Below are positions 33,824 to 42,332 of a stretch of 64,000 bases of DNA, piece after piece; the stretch's first letter is position 1, and each line of letters opens with the position of its first letter. The position numbers were made by a program, and so were the translations under genes. Origin of the DNA: Mycolicibacterium sp. CBMA 247 (GTDB lineage Bacteria > Actinomycetota > Actinomycetes > Mycobacteriales > Mycobacteriaceae); the NCBI RefSeq assembly GCF_009729095.1, contig NZ_VTGX01000005.1, forward strand, positions 62,001 to 126,000. Direction: 5' to 3'. Below the pieces are notes generated by a model. That model had not been told where the DNA came from. It searched no databases and saw only the letters and a list, made by a program, of their open reading frames with translations.

Positions 33824-34360
33824 TCAGGACCGTTGGCCGGATTCCGGCGCGATTCCAAAGGTGTTGTAAGCCATGGCCATCAGGCCGTAGCCGCCGATTG
33901 TGAAAACCAGGTCCATGCGCTGACGCTCGGAGAGGTGCTCGCACAGGGCGGTCCAGGTGCCGTCCGATATCTCCGATTGCCCGTCGAGTTCGTCGACCGC
34001 GTCGAGCACGAGTTGATCGAGTGGCGTGGAGCCTTCACCGCTGGTGCTGCTCGCGATCTGCTCATCGGTGAGCCCCTCGGCCTTGCCGATGAACGCGTGG
34101 TGCGTCCATTCGTACTCACACTGCTTGCGGTGGGCGATCCGAAGAATGGCCAGCTCGCGCATCTGCGGTTCCAGTGTCGAGCGGAACAGCAGGTGATTGC
34201 TGAACCGCAGGAAGGCCTTGGTCAGCGCAGGGTGGCGGGCCAGCGTCGAGAGCGCGGTTCCGGCTCCCTCGGGATTGAGCCGCTCCTCCGGAAGCATGAC
34301 CGACAGTGCTCGTCGCACGTCGTCGTCCCACTCCTCGGCGGGCAAGGGGGCCAAACGCAC
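33824..34360 (-). CDS. Carboxymuconolactone decarboxylase/AhpD-like family protein
   Basis: 178 residues from GTG 34360, chosen because AGGAG lies nine bases upstream; a GTG at 34387 is also in frame. The family core LEPQMRELAILRIAHRKQCEYEWTHHAFIGKAEGLTDEQI contains the conserved E-x3-H helix. It may be a decarboxylase or peroxidase-like enzyme. First gene of the Rieske operon; the TGAGAA-type palindrome at 34404-34420 lies 43 bp before it. Confidence 0.8.
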   Translation of the reverse strand: MRLAPLPAEEWDDDVRRALSVMLPEERLNPEGAGTALSTLARHPALTKAFLRFSNHLLFRSTLEPQMRELAILRIAHRKQCEYEWTHHAFIGKAEGLTDEQIASSTSGEGSTPLDQLVLDAVDELDGQSEISDGTWTALCEHLSERQRMDLVFTIGGYGLMAMAYNTFGIAPESGQRS

Positions 34361-34403
34361 GGGGCGGTTCTCCTCTCGATGAGCCACCGGTGACTCTCCG
34401 TGG

Positions 34404-34420
34404 CGAGAATCTGGTTCTCA
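34404..34420. promoter_or_regulatory. TGAGAA-N5-TTCTCA-type operator between divergent Rieske and amidohydrolase operons
   Basis: CGAGAA-TCTGG-TTCTCA, one mismatch from the perfect palindrome near the TetR gene 8 kb away. It sits in the 219-bp divergent gap and could control both catabolic operons. A weaker copy, TGAGAA-GCTAG-TTTTCT, is at 34537-34553. Confidence 0.6.
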
Positions 34421-34536
34421 TTTCCGACTAAGAGGTTTCCACCTTTTGTGCCGATGGTCAACAAGAACGCGCCGGGTTGTGCCGTGACCTGGCCAAATCT
34501 CCTTGTCAGCGGCGCCGCGCATTGATTCTCTCTAGA

Positions 34537-34553
34537 TGAGAAGCTAGTTTTCT
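34537..34553. promoter_or_regulatory. Second, weaker operator-like copy upstream of the amidohydrolase
   Basis: TGAGAA-GCTAG-TTTTCT with half-sites TTCTC and GAGAA repeated around it (GATTCTC at 34524-34530, TAGAGAA just after). It lies 26 bp before the amidohydrolase ATG. Spacing matches the other copies, but the right arm is degenerate. Confidence 0.4.
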
Positions 34554-34579
34554 CTCATAGAGAACCAATGTGACGGCGG

Positions 34580-35893
34580 ATGAAACGGAGTGAGGCAGTG
34601 CATAAAGACGACATGATCTTGATCAGCGTCGATGACCACATCATCGAGCCGCCGGACATGTTCCGGAATCACCTGTCGGCCAAATACCGCGATGAGGCGC
34701 CGCGGCTGGTGCACAACCCCGACGGCAGCGACACCTGGCAATTCCGCGACACGGTCATCCCGAATGTGGCGCTCAATGCGGTGGCGGGCCGGCCGAAGGA
34801 GGAGTACGGGCTAGAGCCCCAAGGGCTCGACGAGATCCGCAAGGGCTGCTATGACCCCAATGAGCGGGTCAAGGACATGAACGCCGGCGGCGTGCTGGCG
34901 ACGATGAACTTCCCGTCGTTCCCCGGTTTCGCCGCCCGGTTGTTCGCCACCGATGATTCGGACTTCTCGCTGGCGCTCGTGCAGGCCTACAACGACTGGC
35001 ACATCGACGAGTGGTGCGGGTCCAACCCGGGCCGCTTCATTCCGATGGCACTGCCGGCGATCTGGGATCCGCAGCTGTGTGCCGACGAGGTGCGGCGGGT
35101 GTCGAAGAAGGGCGTGCACTCGCTGACCTTCACCGAGAATCCGTCGACGCTGGGCTATCCGTCCTTCCACGACCTGGAGTACTGGAAGCCGTTGTGGGAG
35201 GCCCTGGTCGAGACCGACACGGTGATGAATGTGCACATCGGGTCGTCGGGCAAGCTGGCGATCACCGCCCCGGATGCCCCGATGGACGTGATGATCACGC
35301 TCCAGCCGATGAACATCGTGCAGGCAGCGGCCGACCTGTTGTGGTCGGCACCGATCAAGGCTTATCCGGGGCTCAAGATCGCGCTGTCCGAGGGCGGCAC
35401 CGGGTGGATTCCGTACTTCTTGGACCGGGTCGATCGCACCTATGAGATGCACTCGACGTGGACCAATCAGGACTTCGGTGGCAAGTTGCCCTCGGAGGTG
35501 TTCCGTGAGCACTTCATGACCTGCTTCATCTCCGACCCGGTCGGGGTGAAGAACCGCCACGAGATCGGGGTGGACAACATGTGCTGGGAGATGGACTACC
35601 CGCACAGTGATTCGATGTGGCCCGGGGCCCCCGAGGAGTTGAGCGCGGTGTTCGACACCTACGAGGTGCCCGACGACGAGATCAACAAGATCACCCATGA
35701 GAACGCCATGCGGCTGTACCAGTTCGATCCGTTCGTCCACGTCCCCAAGGAGCAGGCGACCGTCGGTGCGTTACGAAAGGCCGCTGAGGGTCATGATGTC
35801 GCCATCCGTGCTTTGAGCAAGAAGGAGAAGACCGGCGCCAGCTTCGCCGACTTCCAGGCCAACGCCAAAGCCGTTGCCGGCGCGCGAGACTGA
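34580..35893 (+). CDS. Amidohydrolase-2 family protein (ACMSD/LigW-like)
   Basis: 437 residues. ILISVDDHIIEPPDMFRNHL is the N-terminal metal motif; MNVHIGSSGK, LKIALSEGGTGWIPYFLDRVDR and CWEMDYPHSDSMWPG complete the barrel site. Such proteins hydrolyse or decarboxylate ring-derived acids. ATG start; the C-terminal 50 residues are charged and not part of the barrel. First gene of a plus-strand beta-oxidation operon and downstream of two operator-like palindromes. Confidence 0.83.
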   Translation: MKRSEAVHKDDMILISVDDHIIEPPDMFRNHLSAKYRDEAPRLVHNPDGSDTWQFRDTVIPNVALNAVAGRPKEEYGLEPQGLDEIRKGCYDPNERVKDMNAGGVLATMNFPSFPGFAARLFATDDSDFSLALVQAYNDWHIDEWCGSNPGRFIPMALPAIWDPQLCADEVRRVSKKGVHSLTFTENPSTLGYPSFHDLEYWKPLWEALVETDTVMNVHIGSSGKLAITAPDAPMDVMITLQPMNIVQAAADLLWSAPIKAYPGLKIALSEGGTGWIPYFLDRVDRTYEMHSTWTNQDFGGKLPSEVFREHFMTCFISDPVGVKNRHEIGVDNMCWEMDYPHSDSMWPGAPEELSAVFDTYEVPDDEINKITHENAMRLYQFDPFVHVPKEQATVGALRKAAEGHDVAIRALSKKEKTGASFADFQANAKAVAGARD

Positions 35894-35933
35894 ACGCCAA
35901 CACGAACGGCCGAGAAAAATAGGAGAACACACA

Positions 35934-37124
35934 GTGTCGGGCGGTATGAACTTCGAGCTGACCGAAGACCAGCAGCTGATCCGCAAATCCGTAGCGGAGC
36001 TGGCGGGCAAGTTCGACGATCACTATTGGATGACCAAGGACCAGGCCCACGAGTTCCCACAGGAGTTCTACGACGCCATCGCCGGTGGGGGCTGGCTCGG
36101 GATGACCATTCCCGAGGAGTACGGCGGCCACGGCCTGGGCATCACCGAGGCCACCATCCTGGCCGAGGAGGTGGCCCGGTCCGGCGGAGCCATGAACGCC
36201 GCCAGTGCAATCCATCTGTCGATTTTCGGGATGCAACCCGTGGTGGTGTTCGGCTCCGAGGAGATGAAGGCGGCCACGCTGCCGCGGATTGTCAACGGCG
36301 ACCTGCATGTGTGCTTCGGCGTCACCGAACCCGGTGCCGGCCTGGACACCTCGCGGATCACCACGTTTGCCAGGCGCGACGGTGACAGCTATGTGATCAA
36401 CGGCCGCAAGGTGTGGATCTCCAAAGCCCTTGAGTCCGAGAAGATCCTGCTGCTCACCCGCACCGAGTCCCGCGAGGACGTCGAGAAGCGTGGGGCGAAG
36501 CCGACCGACGGCCTAACTCTGTTCCTGACCGACCTCGACCGCGATCACGTCGAGATCCGGCCCATCAACAAGATGGGCCGAAACGCGGTGAGCTCCAACG
36601 AGTTGTTCATCGACGACCTGCGGGTGCCGGCCGAGCACCGGATCGGCGAGGAGGGCAAGGGTTTCAGCTACATCCTGCACGGGCTCAACCCGGAACGGAT
36701 GCTGATCGCCGCCGAGGCGCTCGGTATCGGCCGGGTGGCGCTTGACCGCGCGGTCAAGTACGCCAACGAGCGGGTGGTGTTCGACCGGCCGATCGGCATG
36801 AACCAGGGCATCCAGTTCCCGTTGGCCGACTCGTTGGCCCGCCTCGATGCCGCCGAGTTGATCCTGCGCAAGGCCACCTGGCTCTACGACAAAGGCAAGC
36901 CGTGCGGACGGGAGGCCAACATGGCCAAATACCTGTGCGCCGACGCGGGATTTGGTGCCGCCGACCGCGCCCTGCAAACGCATGGCGGGATGGGGTACTC
37001 CGAGGAATACAACATCTCCCGGTTCTTCCGGGAGTCCCGACTGATGAAGATCGCACCGGTGAGCCAGGAGATGATCCTGAACTTCCTCGGATCCCATGTG
37101 CTCGGCCTGCCGCGTAGTTACTGA
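35934..37124 (+). CDS. Acyl-CoA dehydrogenase
   Basis: 396 residues, full length. MNFELTEDQQLIRKSVAELAG, IPEEYGGHGLGITEATILAEEVARSGGAMNA, CFGVTEPGAGLDTSRITTFARRDGDSYVINGRKVWISKALESEKILLLTRT, and C-terminal ADRALQTHGGMGYSEEYNISRFFRESRLMKIAPVSQEMILNFL with the catalytic-region HGGMGY. GTG 35934 chosen with AGGAG eight bases upstream. Oxidises an acyl-CoA to enoyl-CoA in this operon. Confidence 0.9.
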   Translation: MSGGMNFELTEDQQLIRKSVAELAGKFDDHYWMTKDQAHEFPQEFYDAIAGGGWLGMTIPEEYGGHGLGITEATILAEEVARSGGAMNAASAIHLSIFGMQPVVVFGSEEMKAATLPRIVNGDLHVCFGVTEPGAGLDTSRITTFARRDGDSYVINGRKVWISKALESEKILLLTRTESREDVEKRGAKPTDGLTLFLTDLDRDHVEIRPINKMGRNAVSSNELFIDDLRVPAEHRIGEEGKGFSYILHGLNPERMLIAAEALGIGRVALDRAVKYANERVVFDRPIGMNQGIQFPLADSLARLDAAELILRKATWLYDKGKPCGREANMAKYLCADAGFGAADRALQTHGGMGYSEEYNISRFFRESRLMKIAPVSQEMILNFLGSHVLGLPRSY

Positions 37125-37140
37125 GGAGACACCTAGATCA

Positions 37141-37950
37141 ATGAGGACCTATTTCGACCTGACCGGACGTTCGGCACTGGTGACCGGGGCCGGTGCCGGG
37201 ATCGGTGCGGCCGTGGCGGAGGCGCTGGCCGCCGCCGGCGCCTCGGTGCTCGTCACCGATATCAGCGGTGACGCCGCGGCCGCGGTCGCGGAGCGGATCA
37301 ACACCACCGCGGGCGGCGAATCCAACACTCCCGCAGGCGGCAAATCCAGCACGGCCAATGGCGGCAAGGCCGACAGTGCCGCGCTGGATGTCAGCGACCG
37401 TGATGCCGCGGTGGCGGCCGCCGCGCAGGCCGCCGCTCTCGGCGAGGGCAACCTGCACATCGTGGTCAACAACGCGGGCGTCACCGCGCCGGCGATGTTC
37501 CCCAAGTTGACCGACGAGACGTTCCGGGTCACCTTCGACATCCACGTCATGGGTACCTTCCACGTCACCCAGGCCGCGTTGCCGCATATGCCGACCGACG
37601 GAACGGGTCGCGTCATCAACGTCACCTCGGCGGCGGGGCTCACCGGCACCCTGGGCCAGGTGAACTACTCGGCGGCCAAGGCCGGCCTGATCGGGTTCAC
37701 CAAATCGCTGGCACGTGAGCTGGCGTCCAAGAACATCATGGTCAACGCCCTGGCGCCGCTGGCCGCGACGCCGATGACCGAAACCATCCGCACCAACGAG
37801 AAGTTCGCGGCCAACATGATGAACCGCATCCCGCTCAAGCGGTGGGCCGAGGCCGACGAGGTCGCGGGCGCATTCGTCTTCCTGGCCTCCGATGCCGCGT
37901 CGTACATCACCGGCCAGGTGCTGCCGGTCGATGGCGGCATGGTTATGTGA
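37141..37950 (+). CDS. Short-chain dehydrogenase/reductase with an internal tandem-repeat insert
   Basis: 269-residue SDR (FabG/3-hydroxyacyl-CoA dehydrogenase-like). VTGAGAGIGAAVAEALAAAGA, NNAGVTAPAMF, catalytic Ser in VTSAAG, YSAAK as YxxxK and YITGQVLPVDGGM. After the third strand (VLVTDISGDAAAAVAERI) comes an odd 24-residue insert, residues 54-77, made of three 8-residue repeats of the type TAGGxSN. The DNA shows three 24-bp units. The insert is at a surface position and should not break the fold. Confidence 0.85.
   Translation: MRTYFDLTGRSALVTGAGAGIGAAVAEALAAAGASVLVTDISGDAAAAVAERINTTAGGESNTPAGGKSSTANGGKADSAALDVSDRDAAVAAAAQAAALGEGNLHIVVNNAGVTAPAMFPKLTDETFRVTFDIHVMGTFHVTQAALPHMPTDGTGRVINVTSAAGLTGTLGQVNYSAAKAGLIGFTKSLARELASKNIMVNALAPLAATPMTETIRTNEKFAANMMNRIPLKRWAEADEVAGAFVFLASDAASYITGQVLPVDGGMVM
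37300..37371 (+). repeat. Three 24-bp tandem repeats inside an SDR gene
   Basis: Units 37300-37323, 37324-37347 and 37348-37371 each follow the pattern A(A/G)CAC...GGCGGC(G/A)AA(T/G)(C/G)C and encode an octapeptide each. The repeat is in frame, adds 24 residues and shows clear drift between copies, so it is not brand new. Confidence 0.75.
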
Positions 37951-37981
37951 CCTTGTGAGCGAGTTTACGAGCGAACCACGG

Positions 37982-39205
37982 ATGATGGACTGCTCCTCCC
38001 TACCGCTGGCCGGTATCACCGTCATCGCGATGGAACAGGCGGTCTCGGCGCCGATGTGCACCCGGGTGCTTGCCGACTTCGGCGCTCGGGTGATCAAGAT
38101 CGAGAATCCCCAGGGCGGCGACTTCGCTCGCGATTACGACACCGTGGTCAACGGGATGGCAGCCCATTTCGTGTGGGCCAACCGGGGCAAGGAATCGGTC
38201 ACCCTCAATCTGAAGTCCCCGGAGGGGATCGAGGTGCTGCACCGGTTGCTCGATGGTGCCGACGCCTTCGTGTCCAACCTCGCTCCCGGCGCCACTGCGC
38301 GCCTCGGGCTCGGGCCCGAGGATCTCAAGGTGCGGCATCCGCAGGTGATCCCGGTCGAGATCGACGGCTACGGCCCCGGCGGACCGCTGTCGCACAAGCG
38401 TGCCTACGACCTGCTGGTGCAGGCCGAGTCCGGTTCGTGCGCATCGACCGGTTACGCCGGGATGCCGGCCAAACCCGGTGCGGCGGTTGCCGATATCACC
38501 ACCGGGCTGTACTCGGCGCTGTCCATCATGGCGCTGCTGCTCGGCCGGGCGCGCAACGGCGGCACCGGTGCCGCACCAGCAGTGGCGGTCAGCCTGTTCG
38601 ACACCATGACCGACATCATGGGATATCAGCTGACCTACACCCAGCATTCCGGTATCGACCAGCAGCCACTGGGGATGAGTTCGCCGGCGGTGGCGCCCTA
38701 CGGTGCGTTCGACACGCGCGACGGGCAGGCCGTGGTACTGGGCACCACCAACGACCGGGAATGGCAGCGGTTGGCCCGCGAGATCATCGAACGGCCGGAT
38801 CTGGCCGACGACCCGCGCTTCGCCACCAACTCCGATCGCTGTGCCCATCGCGATGAGCTCAACAAGGCCATCGAATCCTGGTGCGCTCAACACGATCTCG
38901 ACCACATCCAGCAGACCGCTGACAATGCCGGGATCGGCAACTCGCGCTACAACCTGCCCAGTGAGGTCATCGCGCATCCGCACCTCAAGGCACGTGACCG
39001 GTGGCGTCAGGTCGGCACCCCCAACGGGGGGATCTCGGCCTTGTTGCCGCCGCCGGTGATCAGCGGCATGGAATTGGGGATGGGTGCGGTGCCGGGTCTC
39101 GGCGAGCACACCGACGCCGTCCTGCGCGGGATCGGCCTGACCGTCGAGCAGATCGCCGTCCTGCGCGAGCAGGGTGCGATCGGCCCCGCCTACTCGCAGT
39201 CCTAA
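37982..39205 (+). CDS. CoA-transferase family III (CaiB/BaiF)
   Basis: 407 residues from ATG 37982; a GTG at 37955 (reading MSEFTSEPR) is an alternative. LPLAGITVIAMEQAVSAPMCTRVLADFGARVIKIENPQGGDFARDYD holds the family's N-terminal motif, including the region before the catalytic Asp; VWANRGKESVTLNLKSPEGIEVLHRLL and RAYDLLVQAESG follow. Activates an acid by CoA transfer. Lies between SDR and thiolase genes. Confidence 0.87.
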   Translation: MMDCSSLPLAGITVIAMEQAVSAPMCTRVLADFGARVIKIENPQGGDFARDYDTVVNGMAAHFVWANRGKESVTLNLKSPEGIEVLHRLLDGADAFVSNLAPGATARLGLGPEDLKVRHPQVIPVEIDGYGPGGPLSHKRAYDLLVQAESGSCASTGYAGMPAKPGAAVADITTGLYSALSIMALLLGRARNGGTGAAPAVAVSLFDTMTDIMGYQLTYTQHSGIDQQPLGMSSPAVAPYGAFDTRDGQAVVLGTTNDREWQRLAREIIERPDLADDPRFATNSDRCAHRDELNKAIESWCAQHDLDHIQQTADNAGIGNSRYNLPSEVIAHPHLKARDRWRQVGTPNGGISALLPPPVISGMELGMGAVPGLGEHTDAVLRGIGLTVEQIAVLREQGAIGPAYSQS

Positions 39206-39226
39206 TCAACAGAAGCGGAGAATCCA

Positions 39227-40384
39227 ATGCGCGAAACCGTCATCGTCGAGGCCGTCCGCACCCCGGTGGGCAAGCGCAACGGCGGCCTGTCCGGGTTCCA
39301 TGCCGCCGACCTGTCCGCACTGGTGCTCAACGCACTGGTGGAGAGGGCGGGCATCAGCACCGACATCATCGACGATGTGGTCTGGGGCTGTGTCTCGCAG
39401 GTCGGCGATCAGTCCAGCAATATCGGCCGGTACTCGGTGCTGGCTGCGGGCTGGCCCGAACACATTCCGGGCACCACGGTCAACCGGGCCTGCGGATCAA
39501 GCCAGCAGGCACTGGATTTCGCGGTCCAGGCTGTGATGTCGGGTCAGCAGGATGTCGTGGTGGCCGGCGGGGTGGAGGTGATGAGCCGGGTGCCGCTGGG
39601 TGCAGCCCGGGCCACCGGTACCCCGTACGGGCCGAAGGTGTTTCGGCGGTACAAGGATTTCTCGTTCAACCAGGGCATCTCGGCCGAGATGATCGCGCAG
39701 AAGTGGGGTTTCAGCCGAACCCAGCTGGACGAGTACTCGGTGGCCTCGCACGAACGGGCCGCGGCTGCCCAGGATCGCGGTGCCTTCGAAAACCAGATGA
39801 TCACCGTGTTTCCAGACCCGGCTGACCAGCTCGACCCGGTGGTCGACGACGAAGGGGTTCGTCGGGGCACCACGGTGGAGAAGCTGGCGGGCCTCAAGCC
39901 GGCCTTCGCCGAGGACGGCGTGATCCATGCCGGCAACTCATCGCAGATCTCCGACGGTGCCGCGGCCCTGCTGGTGATGACTGCGGAGAGCGCTGTGGCA
40001 CTGGGTCTTTCCCCGATCGTGCGATACCGGGCGGGTGCGGTGACCGGTGCCGATCCGGTGTTGATGCTGACGGGTCCGATCCCGGCCACAGAGAAGGTGC
40101 TGCACAAGGCCGGCGTCGGTCTCGGTGAGGTCGGTGTGTTCGAGGTGAATGAAGCCTTCGCTCCGGTGCCGCTGGCCTGGCTGGCCGAAACGGGCGCCGA
40201 CGAAGCCAAGCTGAATCCGCTCGGCGGGGCCATCGCGCTCGGGCACCCGCTCGGGGCATCAGGTGCCGTGTTGATGACCCGGATGATCAATCACATGCGC
40301 GACAACGGAATTCGTTACGGCTTGCAGACCATGTGTGAAGGCGGCGGTACCGCCAACGCCACGCTGGTCGAGCTCATCGACTGA
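39227..40384 (+). CDS. Acetyl-CoA acetyltransferase/thiolase (FadA-like)
   Basis: 385 residues. All thiolase signatures are intact: nucleophile Cys89 in VNRACGSSQQALDFA, VFEVNEAFAPVPLAW with the His-activating Asn, GGAIALGHPLGASGAVL with the catalytic His and TMCEGGGTANATLVE with the second Cys. Cleaves a 3-ketoacyl-CoA. GGAG lies upstream of the ATG. Followed 15 bp later by an acyl-CoA dehydrogenase gene. Confidence 0.92.
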   Translation: MRETVIVEAVRTPVGKRNGGLSGFHAADLSALVLNALVERAGISTDIIDDVVWGCVSQVGDQSSNIGRYSVLAAGWPEHIPGTTVNRACGSSQQALDFAVQAVMSGQQDVVVAGGVEVMSRVPLGAARATGTPYGPKVFRRYKDFSFNQGISAEMIAQKWGFSRTQLDEYSVASHERAAAAQDRGAFENQMITVFPDPADQLDPVVDDEGVRRGTTVEKLAGLKPAFAEDGVIHAGNSSQISDGAAALLVMTAESAVALGLSPIVRYRAGAVTGADPVLMLTGPIPATEKVLHKAGVGLGEVGVFEVNEAFAPVPLAWLAETGADEAKLNPLGGAIALGHPLGASGAVLMTRMINHMRDNGIRYGLQTMCEGGGTANATLVELID

Positions 40385-40398
40385 CAAGAGGACAACGC

Positions 40399-41547
40399 AT
40401 GCGGCGAAATCTATTCACCGAGGACCACGAGGCGTTCCGTGAGCTGGCACGCGATTTCATCGAAAAGGAAGTCGTCCCGGCCTATCCCGAGTGGGAGAAG
40501 CGCGGGCGTATGCCTCGTGACGTCTTCAAGCACATGGGTGAACTCGGCATGCTCGGTATGGCGATCCCCGAGGAGTACGGCGGCGCGGGTATCGACGACT
40601 ACCGGTACAACGTGGTGCTGCAGGAGGAGGCGGCCCGCGCGCTGGTGACGTTGTCGACCGTGCGGACCCAGCTCGAGGTGATCCTGCCGTACTTCCTGCA
40701 CTACGCGAACACCGAACAGCGGCAGCGCTGGTTCCCGGGCCTGGTCGCGGGCACGCTGCTGACCGCGGTCGCAATGACCGAGCCGGGCACCGGGTCGGAT
40801 CTGGCCGGGATGCGCACCACGGCGGTCCGTGATGGTGATGAGTACGTGCTCAACGGTGCCAAGACGTTCATCACCGGCGGCATCCAGGCGGATCTGGTGG
40901 TGGTGGTGGCGCGTACCTCCACGGACCCGGAGAACCGGCGCAAGGGGTTGACTCTGCTGGTCGTCGAGGACGGTATGGCGGGCTTCGAACGGGGCCGTGA
41001 GCTGGAGAAGATGGGCTGCAAGGTGCAGGACACCGCTGAGCTGTCTTTCGTCGACGTCCGGGTGCCCGTGGCAAACGTGCTGGGGGAGGAGGGCGAGGCG
41101 TTCAGCTACCTCGGCCATAACCTGGCCCAGGAGCGGCTCACTGTGGCGGTGGGTTCAGTGGCTCAGGCTCGCTCGGCGATCGCCGCGGCGATCGACTACA
41201 CCAAAGATCGCAAAGCATTCGGAGCCCCCGTCGCGTCCTTTCAAAACACCAAGTTCGAGCTCGCGGCGTGCTCGACAGAGGTCGAAGCGGCCCAGGCGAT
41301 GCTCGACCGGGCGGTGACCCTGCACGTCGACGGCGAGCTGTCCGGTGCCGATGCGGCCCGGGTGAAATTGTTCTGCACCGAGATGCAGGCGCGAGTGATC
41401 GATCGTTGCCTGCAGCTCTTCGGCGGGTACGGCTACATGATGGAGTACCCCATCGCCCGGCTCTACACGGATGCCCGCGTGGCGCGCATCTACGCCGGGA
41501 CCAGCGAGGTCATGAAGGTGATCATCGCCAAGTCGCTGGGGCTGTGA
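40399..41547 (+). CDS. Acyl-CoA dehydrogenase
   Basis: 382 residues. IPEEYGGAGIDDYRYNVVLQEEAAR, AVAMTEPGTGSDLAGMRTTAVRDGDEYVLNGAKTFITGGIQADLVVVVART, LELAACSTEVEAAQAMLDRA and CLQLFGGYGYMMEYPIARLYTDARVARIYAGTSEVMKVIIAKSLGL are all typical. Last gene of the plus-strand operon. ATG with GAGG upstream. Confidence 0.91.
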   Translation: MRRNLFTEDHEAFRELARDFIEKEVVPAYPEWEKRGRMPRDVFKHMGELGMLGMAIPEEYGGAGIDDYRYNVVLQEEAARALVTLSTVRTQLEVILPYFLHYANTEQRQRWFPGLVAGTLLTAVAMTEPGTGSDLAGMRTTAVRDGDEYVLNGAKTFITGGIQADLVVVVARTSTDPENRRKGLTLLVVEDGMAGFERGRELEKMGCKVQDTAELSFVDVRVPVANVLGEEGEAFSYLGHNLAQERLTVAVGSVAQARSAIAAAIDYTKDRKAFGAPVASFQNTKFELAACSTEVEAAQAMLDRAVTLHVDGELSGADAARVKLFCTEMQARVIDRCLQLFGGYGYMMEYPIARLYTDARVARIYAGTSEVMKVIIAKSLGL

Positions 41548-41565
41548 CCGGGCTCACGCCGTTTA

Positions 41566-41609
41566 TGTGACAGCGGTCGGGAATTACTTTCCCTGAGACC
41601 CTTGTCACA
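41566..41609. terminator. Possible terminator hairpin after the acyl-CoA dehydrogenase gene
   Basis: TGTGACA (41566-41572) pairs with TGTCACA (41603-41609) and inner bases GGTCGGG/CCCTGAGACC pair partly. No U-tract, as usual in mycobacteria. Placed between the operon end and the next TetR gene. Confidence 0.35.
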
Positions 41610-41619
41610 GGCGGTCCAA

Positions 41620-41647
41620 CCAACCTACTGTGTGTTCACTAGGTTGG
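41620..41647. promoter_or_regulatory. Perfect inverted repeat upstream of a TetR gene
   Basis: CCAACCTA-N12-TAGGTTGG: perfect 8-bp arms, 28 bp overall, ending 17 bp before the GTG of the TetR gene. A likely autoregulatory operator. Confidence 0.6.
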
Positions 41648-41664
41648 ATTGACGAAGGAGTTCG

Positions 41665-42318
41665 GTGACTTCGGTTTCTGGCACGCAGGGGCAGTCTGAG
41701 GGCACAAGGCCCTACGCGACGCTCCTGGCCAAGGGGGAAGATCGCAGGCAGCGGATACTTTCGGTGGCCGAGAAGCTGCTTGCCCGCAACGGGTGGAGGA
41801 ACACCTCCCTGGCCCAGATCGCCAAGGAGGTCGGCGTCACGCCGGCCGGCTTGTTGCACCACTTCGAGTCCAAGGAGCAACTGCTCAACGCAGTGCTCGA
41901 TGCGCGCGATCACGACGACGACGTTCACGCGGATCGGTCCGGGAACCTCGCCGACGAGATCAAGCGGGTGGCCGAACGGTTCGTCCGCGCGCCCGAGTTG
42001 GTTGGCACCTTCACCGTGCTGCTGGTGGAGAACATCCATCCCGATGCGCCACTGCACGATCGTTTGCTCAAACGGCAACAGGATGCGCGCGACATCGTCG
42101 CGGACATCATCACCAGCGGCCAACTCGCCGGTCGCTACCGCTCCGACGTCGACGCGGCCACCAAGGCCGTGGAGATCCTGGCATTCGTCAATGGAATGGA
42201 GACCTCATGGCTACTCGATCCCTCACTCCCGTTGACGGACGTGTTCAAGAGCTACGCCGAGATGCTGGGGCGGGAGATCGAGCAACCGGGCGGCCGCAAC
42301 GGGGCGGCCGACCAGTGA
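41665..42318 (+). CDS. TetR family transcriptional regulator
   Basis: 217 residues. The HTH is at about residues 28-75: ILSVAEKLLARNGWRNTSLAQIAKEVGVTPAGLLHHFESKEQLLNAVL. GTG start with GAAGGAG upstream. Its end overlaps an in-frame GTG of the next gene. It may regulate the preceding beta-oxidation operon or itself through the palindrome at 41620. Confidence 0.87.
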   Translation: MTSVSGTQGQSEGTRPYATLLAKGEDRRQRILSVAEKLLARNGWRNTSLAQIAKEVGVTPAGLLHHFESKEQLLNAVLDARDHDDDVHADRSGNLADEIKRVAERFVRAPELVGTFTVLLVENIHPDAPLHDRLLKRQQDARDIVADIITSGQLAGRYRSDVDAATKAVEILAFVNGMETSWLLDPSLPLTDVFKSYAEMLGREIEQPGGRNGAADQ

Positions 42319-42332
42319 GATTGGAGCACGAC

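Noticed and set aside
37951..37981. MIRU-like element before the CoA-transferase gene
   Set aside because: GTGAGCGAGTTTACGAGCGAA resembles the repeat unit at 54 kb, but there is a single copy and it reads in frame with the gene, so an alternative start is the simpler view.
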